Source: Bacteroidota bacterium (GTDB taxonomy: Bacteria; Bacteroidota; Bacteroidia; Cytophagales; Cyclobacteriaceae). From it: a stretch of DNA of 64,000 nucleotides. Shown here one piece after another: positions 7,913-16,630 of this stretch (positions within the stretch are counted from its first letter, which is position 1; the number at the start of each line of letters is the position of its first letter). The notes under the pieces were generated by a model that did not search any database, was not told where the DNA came from, and saw only the letters and a list, made by a program, of their open reading frames with translations. The stretch lies in assembly GCA_023417785.1 (NCBI GenBank), contig JAEZEH010000053.1, positions 1 through 64,000 of the forward strand. Direction: 5' to 3'. A program made the translations under genes and the position numbers.

Positions 7913-9552
7913 ACACATTTTTGAAAATTCATCCGGCGGACAATGTCCTGGTAGCACTGACCGATCTCAGGGCCGGAACACAGCTTGCTTACAACGGTTC
8001 GTCCATCACTATCCTGCATGATGTTCCTGCAAAGCACAAATTCGTCATCGACGATATGGCCGAAGGCGCTGACATTACGATGTACGGCATTCTCGTCGGG
8101 AAAACCACTTCCGCGATTCCGAAAGGCGGTGCCATCGGAACGCATAATGTAAAACACAAGGCATCCTCTTTCGAAAACGCCAACGCCTCGTTTTCATGGA
8201 CGCCTCCGGACGTATCCAAATACACCGGCCGCACTTTCGCCGGATACCATCGTAAGGATGGCCAGGTGGGAACGGCGAATTACTGGCTAGTGGTTCCGCT
8301 GGTGTTCTGTGAAAACAGGAACATCGAAACCATCAAAAACGCGTTCGAAGAAACACTCGGATTCGTCCGGCGTGACTCCTACAAACAATATGTTCAGCAA
8401 CTGGTCGACGCCTACCGCGAGGGTGATGCGGAGCGTATCCTTACCGTTAAACCAACACTCGAAAAGGAAGGTAATTCGGCGCAACTTTTTAAGAACGTCG
8501 ATGGTATTAAGTTCCTTACCCACGAAGGCGGATGTGGTGGCACACGCCAGGACTCTGAAGCGTTGTGTGCACTTATTGCCGGATATATCAAAAACCCGAA
8601 CGTCGCCGGTGCAACCGTGCTTAGCCTCGGATGCCAGAATGCACAGGTCGACATACTCCGAAGTAAACTTGAAGCCATTGGTTTCGACAATTCAAAACCG
8701 GTTTACATTCTCGAACAACAACAGGAAGGTACTGAACAGGAACTTCTTGTAAACTCCATACAGAAAACTTTTCTTGGTCTGGTTGAGGCGAACAAACTTG
8801 AACGCAAGCCGGCACCGCTCAGTAAACTTGTCGTTGGACTGGAATGTGGCGGCTCTGATGGATTCTCCGGAATTTCCGCGAACCCTGCCGTAGGTCACGC
8901 TTCCGATCTTGTTGTTGCCCTTGGTGGAACTACCGTGCTTTCAGAGTTCCCCGAACTTTGTGGCGTGGAACAGGAACTCATCAACCGGTGCACCAGCGAT
9001 ACCGTTGCAAATCGGTTTGTGTCGCTGATGCGCGCGTACTCTAAAGCCGCGGTCGACGCCGGTTCGGGATTTGATATGAATCCATCGCCTGGGAATATCA
9101 AAGACGGACTTATCACCGACGCCATGAAGTCAGCGGGAGCTGCCAAGAAAGGCGGAACGTCTCCCATCACCGCGGTCATCGACTATGGTGAATACGTTAG
9201 CAAACCCGGATTGAATTTACAATGTACTCCCGGCAACGACGTTGAAAGCACTACCGCCATGGCCGGGGCGGGAGCCAATGTGATCCTCTTCACCACTGGT
9301 CTCGGTACCCCTACGGGAAACCCCATTTCACCGGTGATCAAGATCTCTTCAAACACCAAGCTGGCCAACAAGATGCCCGATATCATCGACGTCGACTGTG
9401 GTGGCGTGATCGCCGGCACAAAAACCATTGAACAAAGTGGTGAAGAAATCCTCGAGTATATTATCTCCGTTGCGAGTGGCGAAACAAAACCGAAAGCCGT
9501 GCTGTTGAATCAGGATGACTTTATCCCCTGGAAGCGGGGCGTGTCGCTCTAA
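7906..9552 (+). CDS. uxaA: Altronate dehydratase (UxaA family)
   Basis: A 548-residue protein with an N-terminal SAF domain (residues about 10-90; HDVPAKHKFVIDDMAEG, NVKHKA). It is fused to the large dehydratase domain starting at GYHRKDGQVGTANYW, with conserved cysteine segments (HEGGCGGTRQD, SLGCQNAQ, GLECGGSDGFSG) that should hold the metal site. It dehydrates altronate to 2-keto-3-deoxygluconate, the last step of the galacturonate arm before KdgK. Its closest pathway partners, uxaC and uxaB, are in the kduI operon. The leader is very short and the operator sits just upstream, so repression is expected to be direct. An interspersed repeat follows the stop codon. Confidence 0.93.
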   Translation: MSNTFLKIHPADNVLVALTDLRAGTQLAYNGSSITILHDVPAKHKFVIDDMAEGADITMYGILVGKTTSAIPKGGAIGTHNVKHKASSFENANASFSWTPPDVSKYTGRTFAGYHRKDGQVGTANYWLVVPLVFCENRNIETIKNAFEETLGFVRRDSYKQYVQQLVDAYREGDAERILTVKPTLEKEGNSAQLFKNVDGIKFLTHEGGCGGTRQDSEALCALIAGYIKNPNVAGATVLSLGCQNAQVDILRSKLEAIGFDNSKPVYILEQQQEGTEQELLVNSIQKTFLGLVEANKLERKPAPLSKLVVGLECGGSDGFSGISANPAVGHASDLVVALGGTTVLSEFPELCGVEQELINRCTSDTVANRFVSLMRAYSKAAVDAGSGFDMNPSPGNIKDGLITDAMKSAGAAKKGGTSPITAVIDYGEYVSKPGLNLQCTPGNDVESTTAMAGAGANVILFTTGLGTPTGNPISPVIKISSNTKLANKMPDIIDVDCGGVIAGTKTIEQSGEEILEYIISVASGETKPKAVLLNQDDFIPWKRGVSL

Positions 9553-9561
9553 GATTTCAAG

Positions 9562-9680
9562 TTTCAAAGGTTCAAGCTTCAAGGTTCAAGGCTCAAGGGA
9601 GATGGTACAGCTATTAAAAAAGGCAGCCATCCTTCCGCGTATTCGTCTGCGCCATCTGCGGGATCTGCGAGAGATCTTCA
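9562..9680. repeat. Interspersed repeat related to the 2924/3221 elements, inverted
   Basis: A TTCAAGG-type heptamer run directly after the uxaA stop leads into CTTCCGCGTATTCGTCTGCG...GATCTGCGAGAG. This is the reverse complement of the right arm of the 2.9-3.3 kb elements. Only one arm is clear here. It fills most of the 190-base gap between uxaA and the convergent pectinesterase gene, where no intrinsic terminator was seen. Confidence 0.65.
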
Positions 9681-9744
9681 AGCTGTGCCTCATGTCCTGT
9701 GGTCCCACAATAACCAACAGAGAAATACACCAAGCCCGCACGGC

Positions 9745-10710
9745 TTACCTCACCACCGGCTTACCCCAATCACCCAGAATATTTTCTTTCGTGTATCTGG
9801 CGGCTTCCTCATCGGTAAGTTGACGCGACCATAAAACACGCTTCGCCGTATCCGCTCCCGGTCCACGAGATTTGTACTCGGCATAAAATGCGGTCGACTC
9901 AGCTTCTTTCTTGTTCCAGTTGTGCCAGCCCTCAGGCTTGATTTGCTTATCCAGGTAGCAATCAATGAATACGGTTTTTGCATACGGTCGCCATGGGCGA
10001 CCCAAATAGAATGAGCTCGCATCGGCGTCGCCGGTTATCCGGCAGTTCTTGAAAACGAAACCGTATTCCGTTCCTTGCAACGTAGACGCTGCGGTAACGT
10101 ATCCCCCACCCTTTTTGCAGAATATCTCGCAATCTTCAAACAGCGCTGTAGACCATCCGAAGATGAAGTCTACTGTTCCTTCGATGTAACAGTTTTTGTA
10201 ATACTGACGACTTTTCTCGCCATGCGGATAAAGGGTATCCTGAAATCCGAGGAACCTGCAATTGAGAAACGTAACCCGATCACCATCGATGCGCACGGCT
10301 ACCGCCTGGCCTACCGGACCGGAAGAGTTTTCAAACGTAATATTCTCCGCCGTGAATCCGTCGCCGAAAACATAGAAAGATGTGGATCCCGTAGTTCCCA
10401 TTTCTTCCCCGAAACGGTTCTTCTTTGAAGCGAAATCATCATACGTGAGAACTGTTTTGCTGCGGTCTTCACCAATAAATTTCACGTTCGTTTTCGAGGC
10501 GGGTAACACCAGCTTTTCCTTATAAACACCGTTCCGGATAAAGATCGTTGTTACATTCTTCCGGAAATCAGGTACCGCATCGATTGCTTCCTGAACCGTC
10601 GCAAAAGTACCCTCGCCGTCTTTAGATACTATGAAATTGTATTTTGCCTGGCCTCGCGTGTCGGTACACGCCACCAAACAAATAAGCACTATGAGTGTAG
10701 ACATTTTCAT
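9745..10710 (-). CDS. Pectin methylesterase (CE8)
   Basis: A 321-residue exported protein beginning MKMSTLIVLICLVAC, which may be a lipoprotein signal. It is a right-handed beta-helix esterase removing methyl groups from homogalacturonan so that pectate lyases can act. CE8 signatures are present: VQEAIDAVPD near the N-terminus, GQAVAVRIDGD, the first catalytic Asp in GFQDTLY, the second in GTVDFIFG, and YLGRPWRPYAKTVF. It is the last gene of a tight seven-gene operon and starts 2 bases after the next CE8 gene, with which it is clearly paralogous. Confidence 0.95.
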   Translation of the reverse strand: MKMSTLIVLICLVACTDTRGQAKYNFIVSKDGEGTFATVQEAIDAVPDFRKNVTTIFIRNGVYKEKLVLPASKTNVKFIGEDRSKTVLTYDDFASKKNRFGEEMGTTGSTSFYVFGDGFTAENITFENSSGPVGQAVAVRIDGDRVTFLNCRFLGFQDTLYPHGEKSRQYYKNCYIEGTVDFIFGWSTALFEDCEIFCKKGGGYVTAASTLQGTEYGFVFKNCRITGDADASSFYLGRPWRPYAKTVFIDCYLDKQIKPEGWHNWNKKEAESTAFYAEYKSRGPGADTAKRVLWSRQLTDEEAARYTKENILGDWGKPVVR

Positions 10711-10712
10711 TG

Positions 10713-11654
10713 CTAGCGACCCATCCAGTTATCATGACCGGCGAGAATGCGACCCACGGTATAGCTACGCGCCTCCTTTGCCGTAAGCTGTTTCGACCAG
10801 GGTACACGTGTTGAAGGTGATGCACCAGGCCCCGAAGAATTGTATTCCGCATACAGAACCGTTGTCTCGGCTTCAGGTTTATTCCAGTTATGCCACCCTT
10901 CGGCTAAAATATGGTCGCCAAGCTCACAGTTCAGGAATACTGTTTTTGCGTAGTTTCGCCACGGTCTGCCAAGGTAAACTTTTGACACATCGTCGGCGGC
11001 AGTCAACTTACAGGATAAAAAAACGTATCCGAAAGGCTTACCCTGGACCGTTGAAGCCGCAGTGACATATGAGTTTTTCTTACTGTGGATGTGGCATCTT
11101 TCGAATACTGCTGTAGCAGGCCCGAATATAAAATCCGTGGTGCCCTCAATGTAGCAATCCAAAAAGTATTGGCGGCTTTGTTCGCCGCCCGTGAAGATCG
11201 TATCCTGATTCCCGAGGAATCTGCAGTTTCGAAAGACACTTCTGTCGGCCTCCACGTGAAGGGCAACGGCCTGACCCAGAAGCGGCGCATTGTTTTCGAA
11301 GGTAATATTCTCGGCATGAAAGTCATCACCCATTACTTTGAAGGTCCAGGATGTAAACGTATTGTGGTCGCCCTTGCCTGAGTAATCATCAAAGGTTATT
11401 ACCGTTGTGGCAGGATCCTCTCCAATAAGCGACACCTTTGTGGTCCACGAAAAAACTTCAGTCTTCTCTTTATACACGCCGGGTTTGAGCCGGATCACCG
11501 TACGCTGGTCACCGTAGTGTTTGCAATTCTTCAGCGCTTCCTGTACACTGGTAAAATCTCCCGTTCCATCAGCGGCAACAGTGAATTCATACCGTTGTTG
11601 TCCGACCGATACGGTGGAAATCAGAACCATCAGTGTAAAGGCGAGCCTGCTCAT
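10713..11654 (-). CDS. Pectin methylesterase (CE8), second copy
   Basis: A 313-residue exported protein with an ordinary Sec signal (MSRLAFTLMVLISTVSVGQ). CE8 motifs are GQAVALHVEAD, GNQDTIF, GTTDFIFGPATAVFE and YLGRPWRNYAKTVFL. Its start codon overlaps the stop of the GH105 gene by one base (TAATG), so translation is probably coupled. The two adjacent esterases differ in signal type (this one soluble, the neighbour possibly lipid-anchored) and may work in different places or on different methylation patterns. Confidence 0.95.
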   Translation of the reverse strand: MSRLAFTLMVLISTVSVGQQRYEFTVAADGTGDFTSVQEALKNCKHYGDQRTVIRLKPGVYKEKTEVFSWTTKVSLIGEDPATTVITFDDYSGKGDHNTFTSWTFKVMGDDFHAENITFENNAPLLGQAVALHVEADRSVFRNCRFLGNQDTIFTGGEQSRQYFLDCYIEGTTDFIFGPATAVFERCHIHSKKNSYVTAASTVQGKPFGYVFLSCKLTAADDVSKVYLGRPWRNYAKTVFLNCELGDHILAEGWHNWNKPEAETTVLYAEYNSSGPGASPSTRVPWSKQLTAKEARSYTVGRILAGHDNWMGR

Positions 11655-12859
11655 TATTTCCGCTTATCACCTTTCGTGAGCTTCTCATACTCGAGGTCCA
11701 TCATAATAAAAGGTCCGACCCCTTTGGGATCGTTGTCGCGTTGGGGTTCACTGATATAATATTCAAATGTACCATCGCGGTATGGCTTTCCACCGAGTCC
11801 GGCAACGGAGCACACCTTCGTGAGACTCACCATTCCGTTTTCGTCAACTTTGATAAATTCTTTCAATACACCATCGTACGCCTTCCGGGCAATCTTATCA
11901 TATTCAGGTCCGATATAACCTTTGTTCAACGCCTTGAGCAGGAAATACGTGAACATCGAGGAAGCTGAAGCCTCAAGGTAATTACCTTCGCGATCCGGCA
12001 AATCCATGACCTGGTACCACACGCCTGATTTTGCATCCTGCGTTTTGGCAACGGCCTGAGCCATCTTGTTTAATATAGTCATTATTTGCGCGCGCTCGGG
12101 GTGATCTTCCGGAAAGAAATCAAGGACGTCTACAAGCGACATCGCGAACCAACCCATGGCGCGACCCCATACGTGCGGTGACTTGCCGTCTTCCTTGTTC
12201 GCCCATTGTTGTTCTTTGCTTTCATCCCAGGCATGGTAAAACAAACCTGACTCTGCGTCATAGGTGTATTTGTCTATCAACTTAAACTGCAGCGCAACGT
12301 CATCGAACAGTTCCGTTTCGCCGAACACTTTAGCATACTGTGCCAGAAAGGGGCTACCCATATAAAGCCCGTCAAGCCACATCTGATGCGGATAAATCTT
12401 TTTGTGCCAGAAGCCTCCTTCGGAAGTGCGGGGATGCGATTTCATCTGATCCCGGAGGCGATGAATTGCCTTTGCATATTTTTCATCTTTCGTGTGGTCG
12501 TAAAGCGCAAACAGAAACTTGCCGGAGTTCACTTTGTCGATGTTATATTCCGCAGGTTTATACGCTTTGATCTCACCGGATTCATTGATCATCATGTCGG
12601 CGTAATCCTTGATGTATTTCAAGAACTGTTCGTCGCCAGTGGATTTCCAGACCCTTTCGACTGCACTGCATACCAGTCCATTGGTGTAATTCCATTTTGG
12701 CTCTTTCACAAAATCAAGGCGCGATGCGTCAGGGTTACGGATCATTTCAGAAAGCGCCATCCTTTCGGCCCAGCGTTTTCCTTTTTCAGGAACGCGGTTT
12801 TGCGCACAGCTTGCGGTAATTGTAAGAACGAAGATGAGGGTCAGGTGTGATATTTTCAT
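11654..12859 (-). CDS. GH105 unsaturated glucuronyl/galacturonyl hydrolase (lipoprotein)
   Basis: A 401-residue alpha/alpha-barrel enzyme of the YteR/YesR type. It cleaves the unsaturated uronic acid left at the end of pectin fragments by lyases. Visible features are a lipoprotein signal (MKISHLTLIFVLTITASC), the HQMWLDGLYMG motif with the expected catalytic Asp, HAWDESKEQQWAN, and SPHVWGRAMGWFAMSLVDVL. The start at 12859 was preferred over an earlier in-frame ATG because the lipobox then falls at residue 19. The released product rearranges to 5-keto-4-deoxyuronate, the substrate of KduI encoded in this window. Confidence 0.93.
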   Translation of the reverse strand: MKISHLTLIFVLTITASCAQNRVPEKGKRWAERMALSEMIRNPDASRLDFVKEPKWNYTNGLVCSAVERVWKSTGDEQFLKYIKDYADMMINESGEIKAYKPAEYNIDKVNSGKFLFALYDHTKDEKYAKAIHRLRDQMKSHPRTSEGGFWHKKIYPHQMWLDGLYMGSPFLAQYAKVFGETELFDDVALQFKLIDKYTYDAESGLFYHAWDESKEQQWANKEDGKSPHVWGRAMGWFAMSLVDVLDFFPEDHPERAQIMTILNKMAQAVAKTQDAKSGVWYQVMDLPDREGNYLEASASSMFTYFLLKALNKGYIGPEYDKIARKAYDGVLKEFIKVDENGMVSLTKVCSVAGLGGKPYRDGTFEYYISEPQRDNDPKGVGPFIMMDLEYEKLTKGDKRK

Positions 12860-12886
12860 AGGAGCGTACAGGTTAGTCACAGGTTT

Positions 12887-14512
12887 TTATTTTGAAATCC
12901 GAAACCAGTCTACGTCGATATATCCGGAGTCGTTGATTTGCGTTTCGCGGGTACAGAACAAGCCTACTTTTGCGCCGATCCATTTCCCGGGTACGGCTTG
13001 AAAAGTCCCTTCCACCGGCGTGAATTTTTTTCCGTCAAGGCTGTAGCTGAAAGCATATCGTGCATTCTCCTGAACCTGCACGCGCAGATACAGATCACTG
13101 CCGGGAATGACGGTAATGACGGTTTCCGTTTCAGCGCCGTTTCGATCAGCTTTGTTACAGACCGCGAGCACGAGCTTGTTACCATCCTTTCCAGATCGAA
13201 CACCGAGCCATGCGTAGTCCATGCCCATCACAACCAACCCGGCACGTTCGTTTTCAAGTTTCTCGTTGGGGTGAAACGAAATGTGTGTCGTCGCGGTAAA
13301 CTCAGGTGCCGGAAATTTCTGTAGCAACAGATTGGGAACACCCCACAGGCTGAGGGCACTATCTGGTCTTTTGTGGCTATATAAACGAAGTTTTCCCTCT
13401 GGCGTGAGGAATGACCACGTAGCCTTCGGGTTGGCGTGCCACTGCCAGTGAAGTGATAAACGAGGTCCGTCAAATTCATCGGACTCCGGTGGAGAAGCAA
13501 TGGCTACGTTCCCTTTTGACTCCGGCTTTTTGAATCGTTGAACCGGCTCACCGATGCGGTCGCCATCCTTGTCGTCGCCAATAACCGGCCAGTCATCCTT
13601 CCAGGTCATCGGCTGCAGGTGTACTACACGCCCATACGCTTCGAGGTCCTGAAAATGTATGAACCAGTCCTCACCAGAGGACGTAGTTACCCATGCGCCC
13701 TGGTGTGGTCCGTTAACTTTCGTCCTACCCTGATGCATCACAACCCGTCTTTCATAAGGACCATATACACTTTTTGACCTCAGTACGGTCTGCCATCCCG
13801 TTGCAACGCCACCGGCGGGCGCAAAGATGTAGTAGTAGCCATTTCGCTTGTGAAACTTAGGACCTTCAACGGTAGGATCGACCACATGGCCGTCATACAC
13901 GATCCTGCCTTCATCAAGCGTTTTCGTACCATCGGCACTGAGCTGTTTAACGGCCAGAATGCTTTTGATTCCCGCGCGACTTCCGGCGTAAGCATAAACA
14001 AGGTAAGCCTTGCCATCGTCGTCCCACAGGGGACAAGGATCGATCAGGCCCTTTCCGCCTTCGACAAGCACCGGTTCACTCCATGGTCCCCGTGGGTCTT
14101 TTGCCTTAACGAGATAGATCCCGAAATCAGGATCCGGATAATAGATGTGAAACTCGTTGTTGTGGTGACGGATCGCCGGGGCCCACACACCACCTCCATG
14201 TCTTGGTTTCTCAAAATGTGTGTGCGGTACGAGTCTGGGCAGTGCATGTGAAATCAGTTCCCAATTCACGAGGTCTTTCGAATGAAGTACAGGAAGACCC
14301 GGCACGCAATTGAAGCTGGATGACACCATGTAGTAGTCGTCACCCACGCGGCAGACATCAGGATCAGAGTAATCGGCGTAGAGTATCGGGTTCTGGTACA
14401 TTCCGTTGCCGAGGTCGGCCTTCCACACACGCGACGTTTTTTCTACCGGCTGGGCTTCCATGTTGTAAGAACACAATCCTGTCAGAAGAATAAGGATGGC
14501 ACATCCGCGCAT
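12887..14512 (-). CDS. GH43 glycoside hydrolase with C-terminal lectin-like domain
   Basis: A 541-residue exported enzyme. The N-terminal five-bladed propeller (about 35-320) carries the three acidic residues of the family: Asp in DYSDPDVCRVGDDYYM, Asp in GLIDPCPLWDDDGKAY, and the acid Glu in PTVEGPKFHKRNGYY. The C-terminal half (about 345-540; SDEFDGPRLSLHWQW, then GYIDVDWFRIS) is the concanavalin-like domain found in beta-xylosidase-type members. Likely activities are beta-xylosidase or alpha-L-arabinofuranosidase on pectin side chains; the subfamily cannot be settled by eye. It starts 2 bases after the PL1 gene. Confidence 0.9.
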   Translation of the reverse strand: MRGCAILILLTGLCSYNMEAQPVEKTSRVWKADLGNGMYQNPILYADYSDPDVCRVGDDYYMVSSSFNCVPGLPVLHSKDLVNWELISHALPRLVPHTHFEKPRHGGGVWAPAIRHHNNEFHIYYPDPDFGIYLVKAKDPRGPWSEPVLVEGGKGLIDPCPLWDDDGKAYLVYAYAGSRAGIKSILAVKQLSADGTKTLDEGRIVYDGHVVDPTVEGPKFHKRNGYYYIFAPAGGVATGWQTVLRSKSVYGPYERRVVMHQGRTKVNGPHQGAWVTTSSGEDWFIHFQDLEAYGRVVHLQPMTWKDDWPVIGDDKDGDRIGEPVQRFKKPESKGNVAIASPPESDEFDGPRLSLHWQWHANPKATWSFLTPEGKLRLYSHKRPDSALSLWGVPNLLLQKFPAPEFTATTHISFHPNEKLENERAGLVVMGMDYAWLGVRSGKDGNKLVLAVCNKADRNGAETETVITVIPGSDLYLRVQVQENARYAFSYSLDGKKFTPVEGTFQAVPGKWIGAKVGLFCTRETQINDSGYIDVDWFRISK

Positions 14513-14514
14513 AG

Positions 14515-15864
14515 CTACTTCGTTACTTGTTCTATGATGTGGTTAAGGTATACTTCCAGATTGGTATACGATTTACCTGATGAAGCTAAGGATCCATCAG
14601 ACGGATCATTTGGATTCAGTCCATGTTTTTTTTCCCATTCGTCGGGCATACCGTCCTTATCGGTATCAGCGGGTACCGGTCCCGTTTTTAATTCAGGCCA
14701 ACCACCCACGTCTTGCTGAGAGTCGATGATTCCATCGCCGCCCTTGCCGGAACCAGAGTTGGCCTTTCTAACCTCATCGATTATCCGGCTGTCGACGGCG
14801 TCCCTCCTATGGCTTGCACCGGCATGTCGTAAAACCTTTTCCAAGGCAGACGCCGGATCGTCGATGTTTATACGTTCCGTTGGGAACGGCTGGTTCACGA
14901 CAAAGCTCGCGACTGGCGCTTCTGCTGTTATGCCTTTGTGATTATCACGCGTCACCGCGTCGTCTCCGACGAGCAGATTATCTTCGAGATAATATTTCCC
15001 TGCAGGCTCCCAGGGGTTGAGAATCTGATTTCTTTTTTCTTTCCTTGTTGCAGGCCCCGGTTTGTAATAATTTCCGATGATATTGTAGCGGCCACCTTCG
15101 CCCCCGTAGCTATTGTTACTTCTCCAATTGTAGATGACGTTGTTAACAAAATCGACCATTTCATCTTTGGAGTTTGGCGTCGTCTTCGATCCGCTGAAAC
15201 GAGGTAAACGACTCGCGTGACTAGCCAGGAGGTTGTGATGGAACGTTGCGCCCTCGCCACCCCATATGCCGCCGTAGCCATGGTCGCCTTTCGCGTGCAC
15301 CGACTTGTTAAGACTTTCCGAGATTATACACCATTGCAGGGTGAAATTTTTGTTCCGATAAAAAGAAGCGCCTTCATCGGTGGCCCAGCTCATTGAGCAA
15401 TGGTCAATGACTACATTACTAACGCGGCTGTTTCCGGAGATCGCATCGGCCTGTTCACCCGCCTCGTCGCCAAGCCGGAAACGCAGAAACCGAATAATTA
15501 CATTATTTGCCTTAACCGAGACCGGATAATTTTTAAGGCAGATGCCATCACCCGGAGCAGTTTGCCCGGCGATGGTAATGCTATCGTTGTTGATGTCAAG
15601 GGGTGACTTCAATTCAATGTTTCCCGAAACGGAAAAAACAATAGTACGGGGACCTTTCGCACGGATCGCCTTTCGCAAGGAACCGGTACCATCATCTTCA
15701 AGATTGGTCACGTAAATAACCTTTCCTCCACGGCCACCGGTTGTATACTTTCCAAAACCTTCCGCACCCGGAAAGGCCAACGCAATCTCTTGCGCTCGAC
15801 AGCCCCAGGTTACGCAGGCCACCAGTAGGATTGAAAGAAAAAAAGATAATTTGTTAAGAATCAT
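14515..15864 (-). CDS. Pectate lyase (PL1 type), secreted
   Basis: A 449-residue parallel beta-helix lyase cutting de-esterified homogalacturonan by beta-elimination. After the signal (MILNKLSFFLSILLVACVTWGC, possibly lipidated) come AFPGAEGFGKYTTGGRGGKV, TIAGQTAPGDGICLKNYPV, VIDHCSMSWATDEGASFY and the HHNLLASHASRLPR segment with the expected catalytic arginine. The C-terminus carries an acidic DTDKDGMPDEWEKKHGL loop typical of calcium-binding thrombospondin type 3 repeats. The start at 15864 gives a 4-base gap after the CE12 gene; the longer frame to 15912 would overlap it. It is a paralogue of the lyase at 16631-18076. Confidence 0.93.
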   Translation of the reverse strand: MILNKLSFFLSILLVACVTWGCRAQEIALAFPGAEGFGKYTTGGRGGKVIYVTNLEDDGTGSLRKAIRAKGPRTIVFSVSGNIELKSPLDINNDSITIAGQTAPGDGICLKNYPVSVKANNVIIRFLRFRLGDEAGEQADAISGNSRVSNVVIDHCSMSWATDEGASFYRNKNFTLQWCIISESLNKSVHAKGDHGYGGIWGGEGATFHHNLLASHASRLPRFSGSKTTPNSKDEMVDFVNNVIYNWRSNNSYGGEGGRYNIIGNYYKPGPATRKEKRNQILNPWEPAGKYYLEDNLLVGDDAVTRDNHKGITAEAPVASFVVNQPFPTERINIDDPASALEKVLRHAGASHRRDAVDSRIIDEVRKANSGSGKGGDGIIDSQQDVGGWPELKTGPVPADTDKDGMPDEWEKKHGLNPNDPSDGSLASSGKSYTNLEVYLNHIIEQVTK

Positions 15865-15868
15865 TAAC

Positions 15869-16624
15869 TCACGGCTTTGGTTTGGGCTTAACGACATGAT
15901 CAGCAAGACCAAGTTTCAGGCCAATAATATCTTTTAGTACGAGCTGCGCGATCAAACGCGCACCAAGTTCATTGAAATGCGTATTGTCTGTTTTTCCCTC
16001 TGGGTAATTCGGATGTTCCCTGGGTTGTAAATGCAGGAACAAGAGTTTGGAGTGTTCCTCACCGAATCTCCGGTATAGGTCCATACTGCTTTTATCGAGG
16101 TCAATAAGCGGAACCCCTTCCTCTCTGGCAACTTCCCGTACAAGGGCAGAATACACGGCGTGACTCTCGCTAATTTCGCCAGCCTTAAAAACTCGTCTTG
16201 CCACCGGCGTAAGCAGAACCGGGTTTGCTTTCTTCTGCCGGGTTTCAGTGACAAAGCGCTTGAGGTTACTTTTGTATTGATCCGGTGTTGTATAACGCTC
16301 AACCTTCGTCTTTGATTCGTCGTTGTGGCCGAACTGAATGAAGACATAATCCCCTGCTTTCAACTTATCAACAATGGGTGCCCACCTGTTTTCACTTAGA
16401 AAGGTTTTCGTACTTCTTCCGTTCTTTGCGTGATTCTCTACCACAACGGTTGAATCAAAAAAGTGGCTGAACGGCATTCCCCAACCGGTCTCCGGATAAG
16501 CGGTCGTGAGTTTTTCCGAGATGGTCGAATCACCAATGAGATACACCTTCAAAGGCTCCTGAGATCGGTTGAACGCCATCAGCGTAAAAGCAATTGACAC
16601 TATGAATACTTGTACGAATTTCAT
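15869..16624 (-). CDS. Rhamnogalacturonan acetylesterase (CE12, SGNH hydrolase)
   Basis: A 251-residue exported esterase. It shows the SGNH blocks: nucleophile Ser in VYLIGDSTISE, Gly in AKNGRSTKTF, Asn in FIQFGHNDESK, and the Asp/His pair in DNTHFNELGARLIA. In pectin loci this family removes acetyl groups from the rhamnogalacturonan backbone. It sits between the two PL1 lyase genes with gaps of 4 and 6 bases, so the three are surely co-expressed. Confidence 0.92.
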   Translation of the reverse strand: MKFVQVFIVSIAFTLMAFNRSQEPLKVYLIGDSTISEKLTTAYPETGWGMPFSHFFDSTVVVENHAKNGRSTKTFLSENRWAPIVDKLKAGDYVFIQFGHNDESKTKVERYTTPDQYKSNLKRFVTETRQKKANPVLLTPVARRVFKAGEISESHAVYSALVREVAREEGVPLIDLDKSSMDLYRRFGEEHSKLLFLHLQPREHPNYPEGKTDNTHFNELGARLIAQLVLKDIIGLKLGLADHVVKPKPKP

Positions 16625-16630
16625 TGGGAA